Origin: a virus
Direction: 5' to 3' (one strand)
Virus record (IMG/VR): IMGVR_UViG_3300045999_001639
Location: 1 to 31,438 of that record
DNA: 31,438 nt
Shown in pieces: positions 23,173-30,329 of the stretch; within the stretch, counting starts at the first letter, position 1, and every line of letters begins with the position of its first letter. The position numbers and the translations under genes were made by a program. The notes beneath the pieces were generated by a model. The model was not told where the DNA came from. It saw only the letters and a program-made list of their open reading frames with translations, and did no database searches.

Positions 23173-23375
23173 GTTATCAATTTATGTTACAAATTATTGA
23201 AGATGGTTCAATAGCCTTTTCTCAGCGTTATGACAACGCATTAGACGCGGTTAATGCTTACAACAAATGCGTTGATTACGGTAATTCACGCTTGTGGCGT
23301 GAAATTGTTTTACTAGAACCTAATGGCAAAGCCCACGCAAAAGTCTTTGAATACCCATTAGTAGGGGTAAACTAA
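23169..23375 (+). CDS. Small hypothetical protein
   Basis: A 68-residue alpha/beta product (QFMLQIIEDGSIAFSQRYDNALDAVNAYNKCVDYGNSRLWREIVLLEPNGKAHAKVF). Similar in shape to small phage proteins that adopt a ferredoxin-like fold, but unassigned. Start overlaps the previous stop. Confidence 0.55.
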   Translation: MSYQFMLQIIEDGSIAFSQRYDNALDAVNAYNKCVDYGNSRLWREIVLLEPNGKAHAKVFEYPLVGVN

Positions 23376-23410
23376 TCCTGGTCCAAAAACTACTCTTTAA
23401 GGGGGAACTC

Positions 23411-23503
23411 ATGGACAGCAATGTAAATAGATGTAATCAATGCGGCGGTTGGAAATACGGTGAAACCGCTTGTGGCTGTTGTGCCAAAGGAGCCAAAGGC
23501 TAA
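23411..23503 (+). CDS. Thirty-residue Cys-rich peptide
   Basis: MDSNVNRCNQCGGWKYGETACGCCAKGAKG contains C-x-x-C and C-x-CC. It starts behind TTTAAGGGGGAACTC, a strong ribosome site, so it is probably real despite its length. Its stop codon is immediately before the lytic transglycosylase open frame. Confidence 0.5.
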   Translation: MDSNVNRCNQCGGWKYGETACGCCAKGAKG

Positions 23504-23506
23504 AAC

Positions 23507-23944
23507 CTGAAGTTTTACCAACACGCTCTTTTAGTAGCCGTTTTTACGGTAGGGCTTGTTGCACTTCCACACGCTGAAGCGCAAGCGCCAGTAATGACGC
23601 AAGCGTTAAAAATTAAAGCAATGGCTCCTAAAGAATATGCGTTGCATTTAGTTAAACAGCAATGGAAAAACCATAAGCGTGAATTTGCCTGCCTGGAAAC
23701 GCTCTGGCACAAGGAAAGCGGCTGGAGGCCACACGCGGCTAATCCAACATCTACGGCATGGGGAATTCCTCAATTTCTCAATTCAACCTGGACAAATTAT
23801 GGTTATCCTGTAAGACCCAAAGACCCACAAATACAAGTAAAGGCTGGATTGCGTTACATCTATAAACGCTATTCAACTCCTTGCGGAGCGTGGGAATTTT
23901 GGAAAAAGAAGGCGGGACAGGACATGGTAGGCGGCTGGTATTGA
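23507..23944 (+). CDS. Secreted lytic transglycosylase, probable CTG start
   Basis: The frame is open back to 23504, and the only start before the catalytic domain that gives a leader is CTG 23507. That yields KFYQHALLVAVFTVGLVALPHAEAQA, a clear signal peptide, and a 145-residue protein. ATG 23594 would remove it and has no ribosome site, although AAAGGAG lies 13 bases before the CTG. The domain carries WHKESGWRP (catalytic Glu70), STAWGIPQFLNSTW and AGLRYIYKRYSTPCGAWEFW, the lysozyme-like SLT fold. It would cut peptidoglycan glycan strands outside the membrane during infection or release. Confidence 0.82.
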   Translation: MKFYQHALLVAVFTVGLVALPHAEAQAPVMTQALKIKAMAPKEYALHLVKQQWKNHKREFACLETLWHKESGWRPHAANPTSTAWGIPQFLNSTWTNYGYPVRPKDPQIQVKAGLRYIYKRYSTPCGAWEFWKKKAGQDMVGGWY

Positions 23945-24276
23945 TGGACAAAAAGGTTGTAGAGATTGTTCTCAACCGCGCTGGTGATTACTGCGAAACA
24001 TGCGGGTCACCAGCGCTACCTTCTATGGCCTTGCACCACCGTAAATTAAAATCACGCGGCGGCAAAGACACACCTGCAAACCTAATCAGGGTGCATCACG
24101 GTTGTCATAACTTACGCACTGATAGTATTCACCTCCAACCAGCAAGGGCTGAGTCAAAAGGCTGGATATGCCCAAGTTGGAGAGAACCAAATGAACACCC
24201 GTTTGTTAAACCAGATGGAACTATTGTTTTGTTACAAGATGATGGTTCTGAATTCACAATGATGGAAGGCGATTAA
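23944..24276 (+). CDS. HNH endonuclease
   Basis: Starting at ATG 23944, which overlaps the previous stop, the product has 110 residues. It has YCETCGSP (Cys17, Cys20), ALHHRKLKSRGG (His31/His32), Asn46 and RVHHGCHN (His51, Cys54, His55). This is the HNH metal-finger plus zinc-ligand set. Free-standing phage HNH proteins nick DNA and often assist terminase or act as homing enzymes. It lies in the early region well away from terminase, so its role is not clear. Confidence 0.82.
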   Translation: MDKKVVEIVLNRAGDYCETCGSPALPSMALHHRKLKSRGGKDTPANLIRVHHGCHNLRTDSIHLQPARAESKGWICPSWREPNEHPFVKPDGTIVLLQDDGSEFTMMEGD

Positions 24277-24642
24277 ATGAATATCACAGTAAAAGGCAAT
24301 GTAGGGCAAGAACCAGAATTAAAGTTTTCTAAATCAAATACTGCTTATGTAACATTTTCAATTGCTTACACACCACGCCAAAAGCAAGGTGACGCATGGG
24401 TTGATGGAGAAACTATGTGGTTCCGTGTTGTTCAGTTTGGCACAAAGGCTGAAGCAACAGTTGATTGCATTAAAAAAGGTGACTCTGTATTAGTTACAGG
24501 CGCATTAAAGCAATCCACATATACCGATAAAGAAGGCAAAGAAAAATCATCTATGGAAATTACTGCTGACCATATTGGGCTTGTGCCACGCACACAGAAG
24601 AATTACACTGCACCACAAACACAGGAGGAAGCACCATGGTAG
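24277..24642 (+). CDS. ssb: Single-stranded DNA-binding protein
   Basis: A 121-residue OB-fold protein starting next to the HNH gene: ITVKGNVGQEPELKFSKSNTAYVTFSIAYTP, WFRVVQFGTKAEATVDCIKKGDSVLVTGALKQ and EITADHIGLV. This is the bacterial SSB core without a long linker, ending in an acidic tip, QEEAPW, that resembles the partner-binding tail. It coats single-stranded DNA and would work with the annealing protein and replication initiator. Confidence 0.9.
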   Translation: MNITVKGNVGQEPELKFSKSNTAYVTFSIAYTPRQKQGDAWVDGETMWFRVVQFGTKAEATVDCIKKGDSVLVTGALKQSTYTDKEGKEKSSMEITADHIGLVPRTQKNYTAPQTQEEAPW

Positions 24643-24821
24643 AAGCAGGCTTAATTAGCGCTAAAGAAACAGCAGACATTTTAGGCATTAACATGAATAA
24701 CTTACGCCAGATACAACACCGCAAGACAATTGCATGGGTGGAAAAGTCAGGTCGCAATGTTTATTACAAGCGTGAAGATGTAGAAGCCTACAAAGCCAAA
24801 AGAGATGCCCGTATCAAATGA
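24636..24821 (+). CDS. MerR/excisionase-like HTH protein
   Basis: A 61-residue protein with LISAKETADILGINMNNLRQIQHRKTIAWVEKSGRNVYYKREDVEAYKAKR: a helix-turn-helix followed by a wing with YY-x-R-x-DVE-x-Y, typical of the HTH_17 excisionase/MerR-like group. Seven-base overlap with the ssb gene. No integrase is visible in this window, so a regulatory role is more likely than excision. Confidence 0.78.
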   Translation: MVEAGLISAKETADILGINMNNLRQIQHRKTIAWVEKSGRNVYYKREDVEAYKAKRDARIK

Positions 24822-24955
24822 ACAAAGAACTGATGGCAGGCAGATTTTGGGTGCATTACGGTTTTAGCAAACATCAATTTGGTCTAGGCATTGTTGTAAG
24901 CAAATGGCAATTAAACATTGACATTGGACCGTTTTGGTTTGGCTTAGAATGGTAA
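24818..24955 (+). CDS. Small hypothetical protein
   Basis: A 45-residue aromatic product, NKELMAGRFWVHYGFSKHQFGLGIVVSKWQLNIDIGPFWFGLEW. Coupled to the previous gene by an ATGA overlap. Strand-rich and probably a small beta-hairpin; similar short tail-end strings occur in other phage early regions. Confidence 0.5.
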   Translation: MNKELMAGRFWVHYGFSKHQFGLGIVVSKWQLNIDIGPFWFGLEW

Positions 24956-25113
24956 TTAGTGAGGACCCTGAAGTAGCCCTAGCGCTATCAATGTTTGGCG
25001 AAAGATTACGCGCAAAAGGAAAAGACAATCTTGCTTTCAAAATAGAAAACATTATTGAACTTGTGCGTGATGAAGTAGAAGCGGAATTAAAGCCAAAAGG
25101 CCGTAAGCAATAA
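24949..25113 (+). CDS. Small hypothetical helical protein
   Basis: A 54-residue product beginning with ATG 24949 within the end of the previous gene. Helical and charged (DPEVALALSMFGERLRAKGKDNLAFKIENIIELVRDEVEAEL), ending KPKGRKQ. No motif recognised. Confidence 0.5.
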   Translation: MVISEDPEVALALSMFGERLRAKGKDNLAFKIENIIELVRDEVEAELKPKGRKQ

Positions 25114-25125
25114 TAGTATGTAGCC

Positions 25126-25329
25126 ATGACAGTCCTATTAACAGAGGAAGTAACTCTGGAAGATATAGATGAAGCGCTGAAGCATGTCTATAACATGTTA
25201 AAGACTGACATCTACGGTGACCGCATGGATTGGCGCAAAAAAGAAATGTTGCAAACAAGCCTAGATGATTTGTTAGATGCTAGGTTCAATATGGTGAAGA
25301 ACGGCAATCCTTTTCCTGAAGATGAATAA
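25126..25329 (+). CDS. Small hypothetical acidic protein
   Basis: A 67-residue helical product (LTEEVTLEDIDEALKHVYNMLKTDIYGDRMDWRKKEMLQTSLDDLLDARFNMVK). No ribosome site is visible; TAGTAT (25114-25119) lies six bases before the ATG, so a leaderless transcript is possible. Confidence 0.58.
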   Translation: MTVLLTEEVTLEDIDEALKHVYNMLKTDIYGDRMDWRKKEMLQTSLDDLLDARFNMVKNGNPFPEDE

Positions 25330-25471
25330 CAGCAAAGAAGGCGGCTTTTGCGACATCTGCAAGCACCATGTATTAAAGAAAGATTACGAAAGCCACGCCG
25401 CCAAAAACCATTCAGGAACTTTATTTGAGAAGAAGTTCTATGAGGCTATAAGCATTACTGAATTAAGGTAG
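25322..25471 (+). CDS. Small C2H2-like protein
   Basis: A 49-residue product overlapping the previous stop. It contains FCDICKHHVLKKDYESHAAKNH: C-x2-C plus a later H-x4-H, a zinc-finger-like ligand set. It ends the early coupled gene string. Confidence 0.5.
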   Translation: MNNSKEGGFCDICKHHVLKKDYESHAAKNHSGTLFEKKFYEAISITELR

Positions 25472-25540
25472 TTGCAATAGACCGTAATAAGTTATAGATT
25501 TTGCTCACTGGTAGATGAAACATAAGTAATCTACTGAGTG
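25472..25540 (+). promoter_or_regulatory. Intergenic leader with CCGTAAT element and hairpin
   Basis: TTGCAA (25472-25477), CCGTAAT (25482-25488) and TATAGAT (25493-25499) are followed by a hairpin pairing GTAGAT (25511-25516) with ATCTAC (25529-25534), extended by CACT (25506-25509) with AGTG (25537-25540). This repeats the promoter-then-hairpin layout of the early units, but no gene follows directly and a terminator lies just beyond. It could express a short RNA or be a decayed unit. Confidence 0.35.
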
Positions 25541-25550
25541 CTGGACAACG

Positions 25551-25580
25551 CCTCTACATACTGCATGATGTAGGGGTTTT
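25551..25580 (+). terminator. Intrinsic terminator before the packaging genes
   Basis: CCTCTACAT (25551-25559) pairs with ATGTAGGGG (25568-25576), with one G-T pair and an eight-base loop, followed by TTTT. It closes the early transcript ahead of the terminase promoter. Confidence 0.78.
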
Positions 25581-25608
25581 GTTCTTTCCACATAATGTTA
25601 AACTCATT

Positions 25609-25643
25609 TTGCAAGATAATGTTTCCTCATTTATAGTGAACAC
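25609..25643 (+). promoter_or_regulatory. Promoter for a leaderless terminase transcript
   Basis: TTGCAA (25609-25614), 17 bases, then TATAGT (25632-25637). The ATG of the small terminase lies six bases after the -10 box, where transcription should start, and no Shine-Dalgarno site is present. Confidence 0.65.
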
Positions 25644-26141
25644 ATGGCAAGAAAAACACCTGAACCAGCGCAGATTGAAAAAGAGAACGCGGTATTAGCG
25701 TTACGCACTCAATCGCTAACCTGGCGCACTATCGCTGAGCAAACAGGTTATTCATCAGGCTCAGGAGCGCTAAAGGCTTATATGCGAGCCATTAAGCGCC
25801 AACAGAAAGAACCCACTGAAGCCGCTTTGTATATGGAGTTAGAGCGCTTAGATGTTTTGCAAGAGGTGTATTGGGAACCAGCCATACAAGGAAACATGCG
25901 AGCGGGTGAGTTTGTTCTACGCATTATGGATAGGCGGGCTAAATTCTTGGGCCTAGATGCGCCAACCAAGATACAAGCAGAAGTGGTGAACTATGACAGT
26001 GGAACAGGAAGCATTGACGCAGAAGTTGATAGAATTGCCAGACTCATTGATACATTTGAGTCAGGAAGTTCTGACGCAACCCTCATTGAACGCGAGAGTG
26101 CAGGCGAGCAGATATTTATGGAAGAACCGCCTAGCCCGTAA
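25644..26141 (+). CDS. terS: Terminase small subunit
   Basis: A 165-residue protein. The N-terminus is a HTH-like domain (ENAVLALRTQSLTWRTIAEQTGYSSGSGALKAYMRAIKR), followed by a helical oligomerisation region (LYMELERLDVLQEVYWEPAIQGNMRAGEFVLRIMDRRAKFLGLDAP) and an acidic tail. This matches small terminases, which recognise the packaging site. It overlaps the large subunit by 149 bases, which is long. ATG 25644 is six bases after a -10 box. Confidence 0.82.
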   Translation: MARKTPEPAQIEKENAVLALRTQSLTWRTIAEQTGYSSGSGALKAYMRAIKRQQKEPTEAALYMELERLDVLQEVYWEPAIQGNMRAGEFVLRIMDRRAKFLGLDAPTKIQAEVVNYDSGTGSIDAEVDRIARLIDTFESGSSDATLIERESAGEQIFMEEPPSP

Positions 26142-27420
26142 AGAACAGTTAGCGCCAGAAGGCGATTGGCACATTTGGCTGTATATGGCAGGCCGTGGTG
26201 CAGGCAAGACCAGGACAGCCGCAGAATGGCTTGCTTGGGAGGCTATAAGCCAACCTGAAACCCGTTGGGCCATTGTCGCACCTACATTCTCAGATGCTAG
26301 AGATACATGCGCTGAAGGCGAGTCAGGCGTTATTTCAGTGCTACGCAGATACCACATGCTTGAACACTGGAACCGTTCTATGGGTGAAATCCTTCTGGTA
26401 AACGGTTCAAAGATAAAACTCTTTTCCGCAGACCAACCAGAGCGTTTCCGTGGACCGCAACACCATGGAGCCTGGTGTGATGAATTAGGTGCATATAGAT
26501 ATTCAGATGCTTGGGACCAATTGCAGTTTGGATTACGCCTTGGAGATAAACCACGCGTTGTTGTTACAACCACACCAAGACCAACACCGCTTATCCGTAT
26601 GCTGGCGGGCCGCAAAGACGGCTCTATTGTCATCACACGCGGTTCAACATTTGATAACGCTAAAAACCTTGCGCCTAGCGCTCTTTTAGAATTACAGGCC
26701 CGCTACAACAACACCAGGCTTGGAAGGCAAGAACTTTATGGAGAAATTCTTGATGATGTTGAAGGCGCGTTATGGACCAAGGGAGTTATTGACCGTAACC
26801 GTGTGCAGAAAGCACCAGCAATGTCACGCGTCATTGTTTCCATTGACCCTGCCGTAACAAACACCAAGGACTCAGATGAAACAGGAATTATTGTTGCTGG
26901 TTGTGACACAGGCGGTAATGGCTATGTGATTGCTGACTACTCATTTAAGGGAAGCCCGCTTGAATGGGCTACAAAGGCCGTAGAAGTCTTTGACAAACAT
27001 AAGGCTGACTCAATCTTGGTAGAAGTAAACCAAGGTGGCGATATGGTCAGTGCAGTTCTTAAACAAGTGCGTAACTCTTTACCAGTTAGAGAAGTGCGAG
27101 CGCATGTGGGTAAGAAACTTAGAGCAGAACCAGTAGCGGCAATGTATGAACAAGGGCGTGTGCATCATGTTGGTGAGTTTGCAATGCTAGAGGACCAAAT
27201 GACAGTGTGGACACCACAAGACCCTGATAGCCCTGACCGTATTGATGCCATGGTGCAAGCGTTTTCTGATTTACTAGGAACATCAAGCGTCAGTAATTAT
27301 TTCAATGCAATTGCTAACATTTGCCCAAATTGCGGATTGCCTATGCCTAAATCAATGTCACATTGTTCAAAGTGTGGAACCGCTATAATCATTCCCACAC
27401 AGGTTGTTGAAGGAGTCTAA
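25993..27420 (+). CDS. terL: Terminase large subunit with C-terminal zinc ribbon
   Basis: The 475-residue protein has Walker A GRGAGKT at 67-73, a Walker B-type region ending WCDE (Asp163, Glu164), and the nuclease motif VSIDPAV with Asp285, followed by ILVEVNQGGD and DRIDAMVQAFSDLL. These are the ATPase and RNase H-like nuclease halves that package DNA. Past the usual end lies NICPNCGLPMPKSMSHCSKCG (Cys444, 447, 458, 461), a zinc ribbon not found in typical large terminases. The start inside terS lacks an obvious ribosome site, so a later start within the overlap cannot be excluded. Confidence 0.93.
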   Translation: MTVEQEALTQKLIELPDSLIHLSQEVLTQPSLNARVQASRYLWKNRLARKEQLAPEGDWHIWLYMAGRGAGKTRTAAEWLAWEAISQPETRWAIVAPTFSDARDTCAEGESGVISVLRRYHMLEHWNRSMGEILLVNGSKIKLFSADQPERFRGPQHHGAWCDELGAYRYSDAWDQLQFGLRLGDKPRVVVTTTPRPTPLIRMLAGRKDGSIVITRGSTFDNAKNLAPSALLELQARYNNTRLGRQELYGEILDDVEGALWTKGVIDRNRVQKAPAMSRVIVSIDPAVTNTKDSDETGIIVAGCDTGGNGYVIADYSFKGSPLEWATKAVEVFDKHKADSILVEVNQGGDMVSAVLKQVRNSLPVREVRAHVGKKLRAEPVAAMYEQGRVHHVGEFAMLEDQMTVWTPQDPDSPDRIDAMVQAFSDLLGTSSVSNYFNAIANICPNCGLPMPKSMSHCSKCGTAIIIPTQVVEGV

Positions 27421-27780
27421 ATGGCAGTCGCATACAATGTAGTAATTGACCAAGGTGCAGACTGGTTCTTAAATGTGAATTATGACAATCCCAACGGAAC
27501 GCCTGTAAATCTAACTGGTTATTCAGCCGCGCTACAACTGCGTTCATATCCTGACGCTCCAACTGCTGTTCTGTCATTAACATCTGCTGTAAACGGCGGT
27601 ATTACAATCACTGGCGCTACAGGCTTAGTTGCAATGCAAGCAACGGCTACACAAACAAGAGCAATTGATGAAGGCACTTATTATTATGATTTAGAAATAA
27701 CATCACCTGCTTCACCTACAGCAATTGTTACCCGTTTAATCCAAGGACAGGCAGTAGTTAGTGCTGAGGTGACACGCTAA
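27421..27780 (+). CDS. Beta-rich tail fibre/baseplate protein
   Basis: A 119-residue protein immediately after terL. It has IDQGADWFLNVNYDNPNGTPVNLTGYSAALQLRSYPDAPTAVLSL, an immunoglobulin-like start seen in phage BppU-type fibre-attachment proteins, then a second beta segment. It is coupled by TAATGG to the next gene. Probably anchors or decorates fibres. Confidence 0.62.
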   Translation: MAVAYNVVIDQGADWFLNVNYDNPNGTPVNLTGYSAALQLRSYPDAPTAVLSLTSAVNGGITITGATGLVAMQATATQTRAIDEGTYYYDLEITSPASPTAIVTRLIQGQAVVSAEVTR

Positions 27781-28097
27781 TGGCTGATGAGATTATTGTT
27801 GTAGAACCAATTATTCCCGTAATCAATGTCATCAATGAAACGCCAACAATCACCGTATCTGCACCAGGACCGCAAGGACCATCTGGTGAATTCACATCAT
27901 CTGACATTTTCTACACTCATACTCAGGCTGTATCCGCATCAGTGTGGACCATCAACCACAATCTAAACGGTTATCCAACAGCAGTAGTTTTGGACTCAGC
28001 AGGAACTATGTGTGAAGGCACTTTTAGTTACCCAACCGTTAATCAAATGATTATTACTTTTAGTTCAGCCTTTACAGGAACGGCCTACATAATCTAA
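27780..28097 (+). CDS. Tail fibre protein with collagen-like turn
   Basis: A 105-residue product: strand-rich N-terminus (IIVVEPIIPVINVINETPTITV), a short collagen-like GPQGPSG, then SVWTINHNLNGYPTAVVLDSAG...YPTVNQMIITFSSAFTGTAYII. The last domain matches the C-terminal domain of the fibre gene at 28798 (YTITHNLN...). These modules are usual in trimeric fibres. Confidence 0.68.
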   Translation: MADEIIVVEPIIPVINVINETPTITVSAPGPQGPSGEFTSSDIFYTHTQAVSASVWTINHNLNGYPTAVVLDSAGTMCEGTFSYPTVNQMIITFSSAFTGTAYII

Positions 28098-28351
28098 TGA
28101 GCAGATTAGCCTTAACACCTACCAATGTTCCTGTTAGTGCAACGGACATCAATACGCCAACACTTAGAACTGGCGATATGTATTACAACACCACAACAGG
28201 TTTAATGATTTATGACGGAACAGCATGGGTAGCCGTTTCTACATCTACGCCAACCAATCTTGATGCAGGCGTATTTGATAGCATTGCTCCATACCAGGGT
28301 GGAGAACCAACCACTACTGCTACCCAAACATTTAACGGGGGAACTCCATGA
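28097..28351 (+). CDS. Small fibre-associated protein
   Basis: An 84-residue product with TLRTGDMYYNTTTGLMIYDGTAWVAV, the GD-x-YYNT...YDG-x-AW fibre N-terminal motif also present at 28798 and 11490. The C-terminal 30 residues are Thr-rich. Overlaps on both sides are TAATG/ATGA, so five fibre genes are translated as one unit. Confidence 0.65.
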   Translation: MSRLALTPTNVPVSATDINTPTLRTGDMYYNTTTGLMIYDGTAWVAVSTSTPTNLDAGVFDSIAPYQGGEPTTTATQTFNGGTP

Positions 28352-28794
28352 GCGTAGTAACACAGATACAAGTAAGACGCGGCACTGCGGCACAATGGAC
28401 TTCTGCCAACCCAACTCTTGCGGCTGGCGAGATTGGTTTTGAAACTGACACAGGTTTAATGAAGTGCGGTAACGGTTCAACTGTTTGGACATCACTTGGT
28501 TACATTGGTGCAGGTGACATCACTGGAGTTACAGCAGGAACAGGACTTTCAGGCGGTGGAGCATCAGGAGCAGTAACGCTTTCAATTAACACAGCAGTCA
28601 CAGCAGACCTATCAACTGCACAAACTTTTACAAACAAAACAATCTCAGGAGCGTCAAATACGCTTAGCAATATTGGCAATTCAAGTCTTACTAATTCTGC
28701 CATCACAATTAACGGCTCAGCCGTATCATTGGGTGGTTCAGTAACAATTGTTGCCCAAACTTTTGCTCCTTCACTTATGTTAGGTGGTATGTAA
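28348..28794 (+). CDS. Tail fibre protein with tropism-determinant-like N-terminus
   Basis: The 148-residue product begins TQIQVRRGTAAQWTSANPTLAAGEIGFETDTGLMKCGNGSTVW. This is the N-terminal domain of major tropism determinant-type and related fibre proteins. It continues with GDITGVTAGTGLSGGGASGAVTLSI and a Ser/Asn/Thr-rich shaft ending LMLGGM. The same GDIT block occurs at 5474. There is no reverse transcriptase or template repeat, so not a diversity-generating element. Confidence 0.72.
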   Translation: MSVVTQIQVRRGTAAQWTSANPTLAAGEIGFETDTGLMKCGNGSTVWTSLGYIGAGDITGVTAGTGLSGGGASGAVTLSINTAVTADLSTAQTFTNKTISGASNTLSNIGNSSLTNSAITINGSAVSLGGSVTIVAQTFAPSLMLGGM

Positions 28795-28797
28795 TAA

Positions 28798-30291
28798 ATG
28801 GCCCGTAAATTTCTAGTAGGCATAGACCTCAATAAGAATGAACTTCAAAACGCAGTTATTCAAAATTTAGCCACCGCACCTGCTTCTCCTGCGGCTGGAC
28901 AAGTTTATTACAACACCACTGATAACCAACTTTACATTTACAACGGAACCCGTTGGGAAGTAGCGGGCAACGCAGTTCTATCAGGTTTGCTTTCATCACG
29001 GCCTGCGGCAAACAGCGTGGACTCAGGAACTATCTACTACGCAACAGACACTTACCTTTTCTATTACTCAGACGGTTCTACCTGGACACAGACAAACGCA
29101 TTTGGAACAGTAACCGCTCAGACAACATACGGTGCATCAAGCGGTAATGGTTCTGCTACTACTTATGCCCGCGCTGACCACACACACGGAACACCAGCAC
29201 TAGGAACATCTACACCTACTGCAATTACTGGCACTGCTTCTGCTGGTTCAGCAAGCGTTCCTTCTAAAGAGGACCACACACACGCATTTACACCTACCCA
29301 AAATTTGTCTATGGCAACATACAAACTTACAAATCTTGGAACTCCAACAGACGGAACAGATGCGGTAACAAAGACTTACGCAGACGGAAAACTTGCTTTA
29401 TCAGGCGGCACTATGACTGGTGCTATTGCTATGGGAGCAAACAAAATCACTGGCCTGGATACTCCAACCGCAGATACAGATGCGGCTAACAAAGGTTATG
29501 TAGATAGCGTTGCACAAGGATTAGATACAAAGGCTTCAGTAGTAGCCGCAACAACAACTAACGGAACGCTTGCTACTGCTTTTGCTGATGGTCAAATAAT
29601 TGATGGCGTTACATTGGCAACAGGCAACCGTATTCTTATTAAAAACCAAACAGATGAAACAGCCAACGGTATTTATGTAGTTGCCGCATCAGGAGCGCCT
29701 ACCCGTTCTGCTGATATGAACACTGGCTCAGAATTTCCAGGTGCTTATGTATTTGTAGAACAGGGAACAATTAACGCTGACAGTGGTTGGGTTTGCACAA
29801 ACAATTCACCAGTAACTCTTGGTTCAACCAACATTACTTTTACGCAATTTAGCGGTGCAGGCACTTACACAGCGTCAAACGGTGTATTGCTAACTGGCTC
29901 TAACTTTACTTTTGCGCCAGAGAGCGGCAAAGGCTTACAAACAAGCAGTTCAGGTGCGGCAATTAAACTTGCTACTACTTCAGGCCTCAATGTAACTACT
30001 GACCTAGCAGTAGGCGCTGGCAACGGTATTTCTGTTCTCACAAACACAGTAGCCATTGACTCAGCAGTTGTTGTATCTAAATATGCAACAAATGTGGGAG
30101 ATGCAACCAACACTTCTTACACAATCACACACAATCTCAACACTAGAGATGTAATTGTGACCCTTTATGACAATTCAAGCCCATACGCTGAAGTTATTTG
30201 TGATGTTCAACATGCAACCGTAAACACCATTACATTACTATTCTCAGTTGCACCTACTCTAAATCAATATAGAGTTGTAGTCCACGCATAA
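28798..30291 (+). CDS. Long tail fibre protein
   Basis: The 497-residue protein has the N-terminal module VYYNTTDNQLYIYNGTRW, a second copy-like segment IYYATDTYLFYYSDGSTW, a shaft with repeats (ADHTHG, EDHTHAF, KLTNLGTPTDGTDAVTKTYAD, KITGLDTPTADTDAANKGYVDSVAQGLDTK), a beta domain with GNRILIKNQTDETANGIYVV and a C-terminal YTITHNLNTRDVIVTLYD domain. The TPTDGTDAVTKTYAD and TPTADTDAANKGYVD repeats are the classic trimeric shaft motif. It is the best candidate for the main host-recognition fibre. Confidence 0.82.
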   Translation: MARKFLVGIDLNKNELQNAVIQNLATAPASPAAGQVYYNTTDNQLYIYNGTRWEVAGNAVLSGLLSSRPAANSVDSGTIYYATDTYLFYYSDGSTWTQTNAFGTVTAQTTYGASSGNGSATTYARADHTHGTPALGTSTPTAITGTASAGSASVPSKEDHTHAFTPTQNLSMATYKLTNLGTPTDGTDAVTKTYADGKLALSGGTMTGAIAMGANKITGLDTPTADTDAANKGYVDSVAQGLDTKASVVAATTTNGTLATAFADGQIIDGVTLATGNRILIKNQTDETANGIYVVAASGAPTRSADMNTGSEFPGAYVFVEQGTINADSGWVCTNNSPVTLGSTNITFTQFSGAGTYTASNGVLLTGSNFTFAPESGKGLQTSSSGAAIKLATTSGLNVTTDLAVGAGNGISVLTNTVAIDSAVVVSKYATNVGDATNTSYTITHNLNTRDVIVTLYDNSSPYAEVICDVQHATVNTITLLFSVAPTLNQYRVVVHA

Positions 30292-30329
30292 CTAACGCCT
30301 GAACCACAAGGGGCAAAAAGGAGATACAC

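Noticed and set aside
24636-24821. Excisionase as evidence of a temperate phage
   Set aside because: No integrase, attachment site or repressor is visible; small MerR-like proteins are common in lytic phages.
26061-26636. 191-residue minus-strand open frame opposite the large terminase
   Set aside because: The terminase frame carries all motifs; the opposite frame has none and no upstream signals.
28348-28794. Diversity-generating retroelement suggested by the tropism-determinant-like domain
   Set aside because: No reverse transcriptase, template repeat or C-type lectin variable region is present.
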